DNA from: Aurelia coerulea
Lineage: Eukaryota > Cnidaria > Scyphozoa > Semaeostomeae > Ulmaridae
Reading direction: 5' to 3'
Assembly: GCA_039566865.1 (NCBI GenBank)
Contig: CM076945.1
Coordinates: 4,453,501 to 4,517,500 of the forward strand
DNA: 64,000 bases
Both the position numbers and the translations under genes were made by a program. Shown here piece after piece: positions 43,696-54,700 of the stretch. Position 1 is the first letter of the stretch, and every line of letters begins with the position of its first letter. The notes beneath the pieces are model-generated. The model searched no databases. It saw only the letters and a program-made list of their open reading frames with translations, and was not told where the DNA came from.

Positions 43696-44814
43696 GGCCA
43701 GGTAAAAAACTCGGAGATGTCGGAGATCTCGTAGCAAAGATTCTCCGACGTTTCTCAACTACGACTTTTTTACCTGGCCCTATATGCTCCACTAAAAATG
43801 TCGGAGATGTCTATTTCCGACGTTTCTCAACTACGACTTTTTTACCTGGCCCTATATGCTCCACTAAAAAAGTCGGAAATGTCTTTTATAATTAACAAGG
43901 GGTTGTTTACGAGTAAAAAACAATTGAAATGGGTGAAATTGACTGGTGCAAGTGCTTAGGAGACAGAGAGTGCATGGGTTTTTTGGTTTCATTTTACAAA
44001 TGAACGTAGATACCTGTGTTTATTACCTTGAAGAAACTCTATAAGAAACTTTATAGCAAGAATTAGTTGAAAAACGAAAATCTTTTTTAATTGCAATCTG
44101 TAAAAGCAATCTAACAAACACTTTCTTTCATTATATTTTTCACTTGTTCCCAGTAAACACCCTCCAGTAATGACCCCGGTGAAGCGATGCCCCGCCAAGG
44201 CAAAAGGATGACCCGCCAAGAAAAGTTGTTTCCCCGCTATGAGTTGCAACATTTCCCTGCCTTGTTTCTGTTATTTCCCCGTTGAATTGTTTGTTTCCCC
44301 GTCGAAAATCATACAAGTTCCATTTGAACATCCACCCTGACCTGGGGAAAAAGCCAAAGTTGCCACAAATTTCAGATCCTAGTTTCTTAGAAAGATTGAT
44401 TGAGTGTTGTGACAGTGAATGAAGAGAATTTGAATTATAGAGAATCATATAATATGCAATCTCTGAACATCTCCGACTTTTTTAGTAGAGCATATAGGGC
44501 CAGGTAAAAAAAGTCGGATTTGAGAAATGTCGTAGCCTGTGGACAGGCAGCAGGCATAAAGCAAAAACAAAATTTTTTTGGAATTTTTTGGCCTGTCCAC
44601 AGGCTAGAAATGTCGGGGATAAGATACTTTATTAGAAGAGCATACAGGGCCAGATAAAAATGTCGGAGTTGAGAAACGTCGGAGATAAGACATCAACTTT
44701 TTTAGTAGAGCGTATAGGTAGGGCCAAGTAAACAAGTCGGAGTTGAGAAACGTCGGATGTACTTTGCTCCGACATCTTTGACATCTCCAACATTTCCGAG
44801 TTTTTCACCTGGCC
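43696..44814. mobile_element. MULE-like foldback element, 9-bp TSD
   Basis: Exact 9-bp duplication CAGAATTTC at 43687-43695 and 44815-44823. Ends GGCCAGGTAAAAAACTCGG and its near-complement. The arms are built of tandem 'gtcggagatgtcggaga' and 'ccaggtaaaaaagtcg' units (43696-43885 and 44465-44814), facing each other. A 9-bp duplication is typical of Mutator-like elements. A micro-MITE lies inside the right arm. No transposase. Confidence 0.88.
44533..44606. mobile_element. Palindromic micro-MITE, TAGCCT family, copy 4
   Basis: TAGCCTGTGGACAGGC to GCCTGTCCACAGGCTA with a ~42-nt loop. It is flanked by the 9-bp GAAATGTCG at 44524-44532 and 44607-44615. It is inserted in the MULE-like element's arm. 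Confidence 0.85.
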
Positions 44815-45128
44815 CAGAATTTCCACATATTCTAAAGGCCATTTAGCTTCCGTTAGTCTTCATTACAGCACACAGACACAGCAATAAGAATTTCCAACTG
44901 GCAGAAGTTGCTATGATGAATAAACCTCGCTTCGATGTGAATAGAAAATTCGGTGCCATAGTGGGGGGTGAAAGGGGGTATTGAAATACGCAAATACGCC
45001 TACTTTTGATGAACAAATACGAAAATCCGCTAATTTTTTCGATGAAATACGAAAATCCGTCAATTTGTTAAATCACTGGTCATTAACATTCATGATATAT
45101 AATTGCTATTAATTTCCACAGCTCTTCC

Positions 45129-45770
45129 TCATCGAGTGGAAACTCCGACCAGAACCGTTGACCTTGCGTCGAGCTCAGAATTTGTTGCATCACCATCTTC
45201 TTCGTCAGTACTTGAATCGTACTGGAGTTCAATTTCTTCAATTTCATTTTCAGTGTTGTCAGTTTGCTCTGCATCAACCATTGCATTTTTACCACTTGCA
45301 AAGTTAGTTTTCTCCGTGATGACTAGCTTTCTTTGATACATCATTTCTGACATAGTGCCATATTTGGTCAATTGTCGTTTCCTGACGAGTTGTCCTATGA
45401 AGTCTCTGATGCACAGCAGCGTCATACGTGCAGGCGTCATTTCGCATTTCGCCAATCGACTTTTCATCCATGTTTTTCTGCGCTAGTGGGGAAACCAAAG
45501 GTAGGGCTTATGACTGAATATCATGCTCTCTGGTTTGGGTACCACGAGGCCTTATTCTCACTTCTGTGATGGTAAAAGGTCGAAGATGACAAGTGTTTGA
45601 TACTGTCTTTGATGGTATTGCCAAGATCCCTACAGTATTCTTCTTTTGATGGTAGTGGATGTTTGATATGGCTTGTTGAATGTAGATGCTCCACATCTAA
45701 CATCATGCAGCTGCCATTATTCGTGCCCAAAATTCCAAAAGATGACAATATAGAGTCTAACCTCTGTAAA
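45129..45770 (-). pseudogene. Transposon-family protein relic, C-terminal part
   Basis: Minus-strand blocks in two shifted frames: MMLDVEHLHSTSHIKH and SWYPNQRA; then YDAAVHQRL and RQETTIDQ; then GTMSEMMYQRKLVITEKTNF; and an acidic tail LQYDSSTDEEDGD ending VLVGVSTR. I recall this block order from a repetitive 'uncharacterised protein' family of cnidarian genomes. No catalytic motif is visible, and frameshifts break it. Confidence 0.5.
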
Positions 45771-45829
45771 CCCCAACCCAAACTAGAATATCTACTGACT
45801 TTATTGTAGAAGCAGAAGCCATTCCCTGA

Positions 45830-46860
45830 ACCAAGTCAGACCCAAGGCACTTTTCGAGTTGGGTCTACCCATAATTTTTGGGTCCAGGGTAAAGTTTTTC
45901 AGGTCTGTTACTATTTAGGCTCTTTGATTTTGGGCCTACAGATAGATGAAGTTTGGGTTTTCTTGAAAAAAATAAGAATTTTATACAATCTTAACGGAAC
46001 CGATAAAAACTGCATGTTGTTCTTGATTAACTGAAAATGCCTGAAATTAGGAACACGTGGGGGTAAGCCAGCGCAAATCCAGATAAAGTGGTCGCGGACT
46101 ATTTTTTTTTGCAGAAATTAGGTATACTCCAATAAACTGCAGTACCCATAAGCAGCGTGGCAAGGGAAAATCAAGTGGTGGGGCATGGAAATGAGGGAGT
46201 CTGGGGGCGAAGCCCTCAGAAAAATTTTTGGGGCCACGCCCTTTACTTTGACTTAGAATGCATCTCCCAATATCATTCTTGCCATTTAGCTCATTAATGA
46301 CAAGGTAACCTTGATAGTTTTGTGACAGTCATCATGTAAATCAGATCACTTCTTACTCGCTTTCGGTGGTGAATGTTTCTGATTCATCAAAACTGGTCAT
46401 CTTGCCCGGCGGGTGCAATGTTAATGAAAATATGACACGACGCTCATATTTGAAGCAAAATCCTAGGAACCAGCATCAGAGCAAATTGTTGCAAGTTTCC
46501 AAAGAGTGCTCATTTTCATCTTGCATCATTTGTTCAAGGATCGCGATGGGTAGCCCACATTGCAGAACACGGATCACAGCATCGGTGGACGTTATGAGAA
46601 CTGTTTCAAAATGCAAAATTATCACAAAATCAATCATGTCTACTGAAGGTCACCGTAACAGGCTGTTTTTAGTTAAACAAATATCTGACTGAGAAAATAC
46701 TACATTAGTCTATTGTGACGTTCTGGGTCTAAGAGTATCATTTAAAATGTCGGGTCGATCACAAAATTGCTTTCAATATTCTGGGTCTGCGTCAAACCCA
46801 AGAGTTTTGGTCTGGGTCTACGCACATTTCTTCTGGGTTGAACACCCTGTCCCTGACGTC
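45830..46860. repeat. Nested 'gggtct' repeat insertion
   Basis: 'cagacccaag' and 'gggtctaccc' on the left (45837-45910) face 'tctgggtctacgcac' on the right (46720-46830). The span includes an inverted satellite-like monomer (46160-46335). It splits the minus-strand ORF relic. Boundaries are approximate. Confidence 0.4.
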
Positions 46861-47109
46861 CATTTGGGGTGTTTGGTAAATGCTCTGTAGAACTAACTGC
46901 TCTTTCAAAGTCCATAAGAACTTGCTTCCACTGCTGCACTTTGTTGGATGCTTCTGACAGTGCCATGTTGGAGTATGACTGTCCTTTCTCGTGGACGGAA
47001 AAAAAGCAGTGTGAGGCTTGCCAATAGCGTCAAGCAAATTTGCTGTCTCGTTGAGAGGTGTGATCAGCTTCACGGAATTTGATTGGGCATCATCACAGGC
47101 ATACACCAA
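46792..47109 (-). pseudogene. Transposon-family protein relic, N-terminal part
   Basis: YACDDAQSNSVKLITPLNET and NLLDAIGKPHTAFF in one frame continue as MALSEASNKVQQWKQVLMDF in the next, so there is a frameshift near 46985. Probably the same protein as at 45129-45770. Confidence 0.4.
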
Positions 47110-47667
47110 GGTAGCAAATTCTACACATATACCAATGGACTGTTTGAATTGACATGCTCAGCTGGCCCATCTTGGCAAAACCCTCTACTTTGCTGCCAGC
47201 GAAAAGATGAATTTCTTCATCAATTACACTTCTTAGCACAAAGGAAAAATTTAATGGGAGTGGGTAGCAAGATTAATGCTAGTTCCTTCGCTGTGGGCCA
47301 CATAGATATTTTGGTCGTTGACACAGATACTTTAAGCAAGATGATACCACTTTTGTTGAGCTCATGTCGGCAATAAAGAACAATTCTGGGAAATTTTTCT
47401 GTTCCCTCTTATAGCATTTAGCTTTATACTTGTCCTCTTTTCTCTTTTTACTCTTTTAGTCATTTTACTTTGCACCGGGGAGAAAGGATCCAAAAATACG
47501 TTTAAGACAATAGTTAAGTCCGAAATACGCCTTAGGATATCGGAAAAATACGTGATCCGTCAAGAAAACAAAATACGAAAATCCGTTGTGTAAAATGGAT
47601 AAATACAAAATCCGCTTCTTATAATCAACAAAATACACCGATCCGCTAAGCCTTTCACCCCCCACCG

Positions 47668-48142
47668 CAGTTTTAACAAAAAATATGTTATTGTTGTTGT
47701 TGTTGTCATTGCTGTTGTTGTTGCTGCGATAACCTGGACTATATCGCGCGAAGTAAGAGAAAAAATGATTGTGGTTGTCTTGGATGTCAAACACAAAGCT
47801 TTGTCAAACACAAAGCACTTAAGAGTATGCATTCTCGTGTTGCTAAACGATGTGACAGTGATATTGCTCATGCTGAGAGAAAGATAATTGATGAAGAGGA
47901 AAAGGTCTGCTTTGGTACGTATGTCATCTGAATGAGAGCTATTGTGGGCCTATAAAAGGCCTTAGTTGCGTGTATCTGTATCGTCGTTGGGAGATCAGCA
48001 AAGCCCGATGCTCAAGGATTTATGTTCCTTCACTGCAGGACGCGACGGCAATAATGGGTAAGACATGCTGCAAATAGTTAATTACCGGATTTAGTTCAAA
48101 GCAAAGTAAGTAATATGCTGCGGTGCCTACGACTACGTGCCA
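47668..48142. other. No gene seen; (TTG)n microsatellite at 47689-47727
   Basis: Apart from the triplet repeat nothing is recognised. Confidence 0.5.
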
Positions 48143-48595
48143 GTGCAGAGTATGGCACTTTTTGACGAGATCTCCCGCGTGCAAGGAGAAATTTTTTTGT
48201 TCTCTATTGTTTATTGGGCTATTCCATTTAAAATCCATACACAGGTATATGGAAGGCACTTTTTACCGACCTTTTGTACCCCAGAAATCCAGGGGGATCA
48301 CAGAAATTTTGACCCTGGAAAATGAGGTGTTTGCTATGAGGATCCTGGAATCCAGGGTATGTTTACTGGAGTCCCTGGATTCCAGGGGGTTCTTCACAAT
48401 GACCCTGGATATCCGAGGGGTTCTGCACAACAGCCCTGGATTTCCAGGGTGGTTGAAGTCCAAGTACCCTGGAAATTTTATGTAATCTCACCCCTGGAAT
48501 ATGCCTTCCATACCCCCTGTACGGATTAAAAATGGAATAGCCCATTTTGAATAGCCTATTGAAATCTCTGGTGTGCAAGTGCCACACTCTGCACA
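48143..48595. mobile_element. Foldback element, GGGCTATTCCATTT arms
   Basis: Inner arms GGGCTATTCCATTTAAAATCC (48216) and GGATTAAAAATGGAATAGCCC (to 48543) with 'atatggaaggca' inside. Outer arms 'gtgcagagtatggcact' (48143) and 'agtgccacactctgcac' (48595). The centre repeats 'ccctggaatccaggg' palindromes. Confidence 0.7.
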
Positions 48596-49087
48596 CAGGC
48601 CTACGAGGCCTACGTGGAATCTGGGTGCGCCGTGCGCCACAGATATACGCCAATTCTTTCGTTCTATTGTTATTTCCATCGTTTAGATTGGGTTTGTGCG
48701 CCACATACCCCAGCATACACCGATTCCAGTCTGACATGGTGCAATGCAAGTCAATAGAGAATTTCATTTGTTTGCAGGGTGGATTTGTCGTTTGTCTGGT
48801 TTTTTATAAGGCGACCCTCTCAAAAATGTTTGGTCGGTGTCGTCTGACCAACCGTCTTCTGAAAGAAAAAAATCAGACTTTTGGGTCGGGCATCTAAAAG
48901 CTATATAGGAAAGCTGCAACAACGATTTTCAGGTTAGTATAAACTTAGTGATTCTTGTTAGAATATTCAGAAAAAAAATTGAAATTTGATCATATGTTAC
49001 AAATGTTACAGACCTCCCGTTTTCTTTCCAATGGCCCTCCCCAAACTCCAACGCTGGATCCGCCCCTGCCCTTGTCATGACGCTCAA

Positions 49088-49176
49088 GTGGTGGGGCTCT
49101 ATCCGGTATCGAACCCTCTCCACATGACTGTTCTGGCTGCAAATTCAGAGGATTACACCACTGCACCACAACACCT
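49088..49176 (-). repeat. tRNA-like sequence (SINE or tRNA pseudogene)
   Basis: The minus strand has a good A box (GTGGTGCAGTGG) and B box (GGGTTCGATACC) at tRNA-like spacing, with a weak anticodon arm. Both sides are repeat-like ('gggcggatccagcgttgg'). The acceptor stem is not convincing. Confidence 0.35.
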
Positions 49177-49934
49177 TCCATCAAAAAATCATGAATTTTT
49201 TAACATTGCAAGATAAATTCTGCCAGCAATTATTGAATTTACTTGGGGTATACTTTTGATAAATATTTCATTGTGTGGGCTCACAATTTGATTGTGAAAA
49301 ATAAGGTGTGGCTCAGCCATATCACACAAGCAAGAATACAACGTAATGTTCCTAAAACTGTTGTTGTTGCTGTTGTAATAGGTGACTTTCAATCAGAAAA
49401 TTTTTGTTATTTGTCCGTTATGTTGTCATGGCTGGTATATTGGCCCTGCCCATTTGACAGGTCGCGTTTCGTCCCTGGATATCAAGATAATGATGATGTC
49501 AGCAAATAGGTATACTGTATTTTTTATGGTAGACAAGTTCAATTCTACTTTAAAATCTACCTGATATTCATATCTAGTAAACCTTGCCCATATATGTCTT
49601 GAATATTTAACTTATTTAACTTATCTATTAATTTCTTCATTTCTTAATTTATATATTTGTATGTTCGATTTGGATTAGTTGTATATATTGTAAATATGTA
49701 TAGCTAGATAAAGATAATCGAATGAAAATAAGTTGACAAACAAAAAAAAGACTGAAACGGCCACTCTGCCCTGAAATTACAAGGGATATTCTCAAGAAAG
49801 CCTTTTCAAAAACCTTCAAAACATGCCCTATAGCATTTTGCCTGACAATGGCCAAAGGAGGCCCAAACTATTGTGGTGAGGAGGCCTTCCTAGACTTTGA
49901 CAATGAGTCTCAGTTTTCCGCATTGAATAGGATG
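49177..49934. other. No gene seen
   Basis: Unassigned AT-rich sequence. Confidence 0.4.
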
Positions 49935-50175
49935 GGGGGGGGGGGTACATAACATATTTAGCGTACGGGTATGTGCCGCCCATATGGGTCTTTTTGGGCC
50001 CTAAATTCTCTAAACAAGGGTCCTTTTTCGGCAGATTTTCCATAAACAAGGGTGGGGTTTCGCTGAAAAAAAAATGGTTAGAATGGGCAATTTTACGCCA
50101 AAATTCATCATAAAAGTGGGTATCAAATGCAAGTTTGGGTAATTAGAAAAGGGTAGCTTTCTGAAAACCGGGCAA
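49935..50175. mobile_element. Truncated G-run-ended MITE ('tatgtgccgcccatatggg' type)
   Basis: The G-run at 49933-49946 is followed by sequence closely matching 13720-13930. The right end is lost after 'ctgaaaaccgggc'. Confidence 0.7.
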
Positions 50176-51524
50176 GGCTATCAGTAAGATTCCAAGTTGT
50201 AACCAGTCTAACACCTGGGTGAATAGGATGATGTCACGGCTTCAACCTGAGACTCATGACCAGACAGCTGTGTGATATTCGCAACAACAAGGTCTACACT
50301 GCCAAGCATAACAAAAGCAACTTCTTTAGCATGTTTTGCATTCATGAACTAGGCTTTTCACAAAATTGTTTAGTATCTAAAATGCTAGCTTTCAGTACCA
50401 AGAAATACTCTCTTTGATGGATTTCATTTGTAACATACATTTCTTTTGGTTATCAAGATCTTTTCGCAAGTGTACGAATACCACCGCCATCCAATTACCA
50501 CCGCTGACACCCTACTTAATGGAAAAACTTATTAACTCCCAAAGTTTCCTTTGCCTGCAAATACCTACTGTACATTCTTTCAATTAATTTTCTTATTGTT
50601 GGCCCACTGGCCATTTTTTTCTAGCAACGTGAGTATAAGTTAAATCATTGTTTTAAGTTTTAGGTCCAAATACAGTACTATGAAAGCAGTTAATTTATTC
50701 ATACGCTCATTTAGATAGTGACTTTTGAATACCATCTCTTATCAGGATTTTCATCCCCAAAACAGATTCAGGTGAGACCCCCTCCACTAACAGGGATGGA
50801 TATACTTCCTTTATGGCCCCCTGTTGATTATTTTAGAAGTCTATGGTAGATATCATATGAGATATGTGATGCGTAGAGTTTATCACAAAACATGTTCTAT
50901 TATTTTTATTTGTGGACATTTTCACCTGACCGCTGACATACTACAGTAATTGGAGAGATTTCATCAAAGTTTAAATTTTACCTGACGGAGGCCATTCATG
51001 TCCAGGTTGGTGGAAAAGAAGCCCTGGTCTCATGTGAAGTGCTTCTTCATAACAAACTTTAAATCACTTTATGGGAAGGGAAGAAACTTTTGCGGCAAGA
51101 AGCTTTTACAAGTTGGAAAATTTATGAAATTTTTGGAATTAAGTTCCCTAAATCGGACAAATTAGGAAATTTCTCAAGAATGAACTTTTTTGAGTTAGGT
51201 TTCTTATCAAATTTTGTGATTTTTTTTATATTCCTTAGCTCTTGGAGGACTCTGCCAAATGATCCATACATACTGTATGCTTGTAGCATAGTTAAAATGG
51301 TGTATTGTTATATAAATATATTTGATAATACATATTTGATTCTATATTTTAAGAATTTCATGGGAATAGCCTTTTGTGAATTTCAAATTCTGGAAATTAT
51401 TGTGGAATAAACTTTTGTCAATTTTGGCAAAAAGTGCAAAGAACGTGAAAGTTTCTTACCCTTAATTAAAGTATACCTTCTATACTTTTGCTTTATTATG
51501 ATGTATTCAATGTTACCTTTTCAG
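50176..51524. other. GCH1 upstream intron or flank
   Basis: GCH1's N-terminal exon should lie upstream of 51525 but was not recognised. No repeat is delimited. Confidence 0.4.
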
Positions 51525-51743
51525 CATCAGGGAACTGGAGCACAGAACCCACCGTGTTAGGCTCACCACGAAGAGATACCCCAGAGACTGTTGAAGAAAA
51601 AGTTGGTACAATCGCCAAATCTGTAAAATCTATATTAGAGGCAGTGGGTGAAGATCCAGAAAGAGAGGGGTTAGCGCGAACACCTGAAAGATATGCAAAA
51701 GCGATGTTGTTTTTCACCAAGGGATATGCTCAGTCTCTCAAAG
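51525..51743 (+). CDS. GCH1: GCH1 exon (N-terminal catalytic part)
   Basis: The acceptor is CCTTTTCAG ending at 51524, and the donor GTACAT starts at 51744 after CTCAAAG. Upstream coding must lie in an earlier exon, since no ATG fits. An alternative acceptor six bases downstream (AG ending 51530) would remove two residues. Confidence 0.9.
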
Positions 51744-54700
51744 GTACATACAGTAAAAACCCGCACATAAGAACCTAAGATGTTGAACTCAGCCCGTTTA
51801 TGTTCTTATGTAATGAGGCACATCTAGTAATCAGGGTGTAGGTTCTTCATATAGGAATATATGTGAATCTAAATCTTAGCCAAACTTATTTGCACTCTTG
51901 ACCCTATCCATTTCAACCCAATCTTACCCAGTTTACCCCTGCAGGCCCTGCCTATCACAGTTCTGTAAGAAATATTTTGGAGTTCACGAAAGAGGTTGAT
52001 TGGCAAAAAAGTTGCATTTATTTCCCAATGTATATGAGTAAGACCCTTTATTAAGAACCTAGTTTAGATATCAGCCTGAAATGGTTCTTATTCATTGGGT
52101 ACAAAATATATTATTTCAGGCTGTAGGTTCTTAGCAGATGAAGGTTCTTATGTGCGGGTTTTTACTGTAATGTCTTGCTGGTAACTATGTAAAAATCTGG
52201 CAAAATCAATAAGAAACATAACCAAAATAAAACAGTATACTACAAGCCTTAAATTGTTCAAAATTGCGAAATATTAACAATCATAAACCTCCAATCAGAA
52301 TTTTTATTTTATGAACAATTAATCTTTCATCATTATATATCTATTGTGACAATACTGTAATTTTCGATATTTACTCATATTTTTCTTTTCTTTTTTGAAT
52401 TTTAATTTAAAGACCAAAGCTAGATAAGCTATGCTTTACTTTGGTCGTAGAGGGGTGGTATCTTGACCTATTTTCTGACTGGGACGTGCCATTGTGCTAA
52501 AAATCGGTTCCCATAATTCCACAAATTTGAAAGAATTCTAGGGTCATAATCCTGCTTATTCAATGAAATTCTTGGCCATAATCCTGCATTATACCAAACA
52601 CTTCCTCTAACTTTTATACTCGTCAAACTTCCCTCCAGAACAGGACTCATAATCCTGCAAAATTTCTGAAAATGATTCATGAAAAAAAGTTCCTTGTCTT
52701 CGAACTGTTTTTTTTATATATCATCATAAGATATTAAAATATACAAAGCAACGACAACAGTTAAACTAGGATTGAGAAAAGAAAAAAAAATATGTCGTTC
52801 GTAGCAAGTGCTCGTTATCTTCTTTGCCTGTGCCACAAGCACAGATAGGGTCGAACTGTGTGGAAAAGGATATTAAGCAATCTTCTTACTGATAGCAACA
52901 TGCAAATACTTTTCATGTCATTTGAGGCTTTAATACTGATTTTTGCCAAAGTGTCAGATCATGCAGTATATGCTGTTGCTTTTGTAAAGATTTGGGCAAT
53001 TGTTAGGCAACGATAAATCATACAGGGTGTCCCAAAAAAATTGTTCGACGTTTGATTTAATATAAAAAAATAGCGAGATAATGAATGGGCTCCCTGTTAA
53101 CATAACCATATTGCTGAGATTTTAAATTAATTTTAGACACCAGAAACTAGTAAATCGGCTAAATATTCACGGAATTACGAGCGTTCGAAGTTCAAGTTTG
53201 TGCGAAAGCTGAAACCAGACGCCCCTAAATTGCATATTTAGTAAAAGTAGAATCTCGGTTATTCAAAGCAAATCAAATGGAATTTGAAAATCACTTTCAA
53301 TCAAGTAGCTTTCCATAACATTGAATCAAGGTTATGGATGCATGGAGGAATCCTGTTCAGCACAATTTAGAATTGCCCCATCTCTCATTGATTAAGTTTT
53401 CATTCCGTGTTTTTAAAATACTTGCAGTCTTAAGTAAATTTTTGGCAACGTTTACAAGAATTAGATAACTTTGGAAGTCTTTTGTGGTTTGCTCTGTTAT
53501 CGACGAGAGGTAAAACACTGGACAGCCTTCTTTTACCTCGATTTTAGAACGTCTTTTTGGAAAACAAGTCAGTTAGGGGCGTCTGGTTTCAGCCTTCGCA
53601 CATATTTGAACTTCAAAAGCTTGTAACTCCGTGAATTCTTAGCGGATTCGCAAGATTTTGGCGTCTAGAATTGATTTAAAATCTGAGGAACAGGGATATC
53701 TAACCAGGAGCCCGTGCCTTTTATCGTTATTTTTCAACATTTAATCAAACGTCGAACAATTTTTCTGAGACACCCTGTTTACTGGACCAATTTAAAATAT
53801 TTTTGATTTAATACTTTGTCCAAATCCTATGTTATTCTTGGTTATTTTCGGTCGATTTTTCGGATATCTATTTATTGATATATTTACGATTTCTTGAAAT
53901 TTTTTGCTTGTGGACTGCCTAGAAGGATCTAAAAACATTGATCAAATTTTCTGAAGACTGAATTTAACAGAATAAAGGAAGCGCTCCGTGAAATGACTAG
54001 GGAATTGCGACTGTTTGATGATTGCACAGCATGAGTCACCTTTATCAATACAAAGATTTTCAGTTTTTATCATTTCTTTGAAATAATACTTGCTAGCTAC
54101 TGTAGTATGTGCCTGTTGGGAATTAGGTAGTAGGTCTTCGTATCAAAAATTCCTAAATCTGCGCTGCACGCTTGTTTGAAATATTTTTTATTTCCCTACA
54201 TGCACAAACTACAGTAGCTAGCAAGTATCCTTTCAAAGATTTGGTAAAAAAATTTGAAAGTCTTTGTGTTGATAAAAGTGATACCAAGGTTGCTCAATCA
54301 AACAAGGACAGATAATGTTACAATAGAACTCGCTACTTTTTATTGACACCTAGATACAAAGCAATTTGTGATTGCAGACAAAGGGAATTCCATGATCGGT
54401 TGGCCAAGACATAAACAAAAACGAAGCAAGCCGCAAAAATTGCCCTGAAACCCGGGTCGCTAGCTCGGTCGTTGTGCTTTTCAGAAATGGTTTTCAAGAG
54501 CAAATATTAGCACATATCAAAAGAAGAAGGATATATGTAAACTTCTGCCTCGGGCATTTTATTTTTTTCGTACAGAAGCTGAGCAGTAAGTGTTTTCATT
54601 ACACCTAAAAAGTACGAGAATTGAATCCCCTCCCAATTGGCTTCTGCACAAAATAAATAAAATGCCCGAGGCAGAAGTTTAGATATATCCTTCTTCTTTC

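Larger units (their letters stand above)
44959..47667 (-). mobile_element. Degraded DNA transposon with minus-strand ORF remnants
   Basis: Ends GTGGGGGGTGAAAGG near 44960 and CCTTTCACCCCCCAC near 47665. Just inside each end are facing arrays of 'aaatacgaaaatccg' (44985-45065 and 47540-47645). Minus-strand coding relics fill parts of the interior. No target duplication was found. Confidence 0.65.

Noticed and set aside
47202..47660. Facing 'cgaaaatccg' repeats as an independent minisatellite
   Set aside because: Their mirrored position with 44985-45065 fits the subterminal arms of one transposon better.
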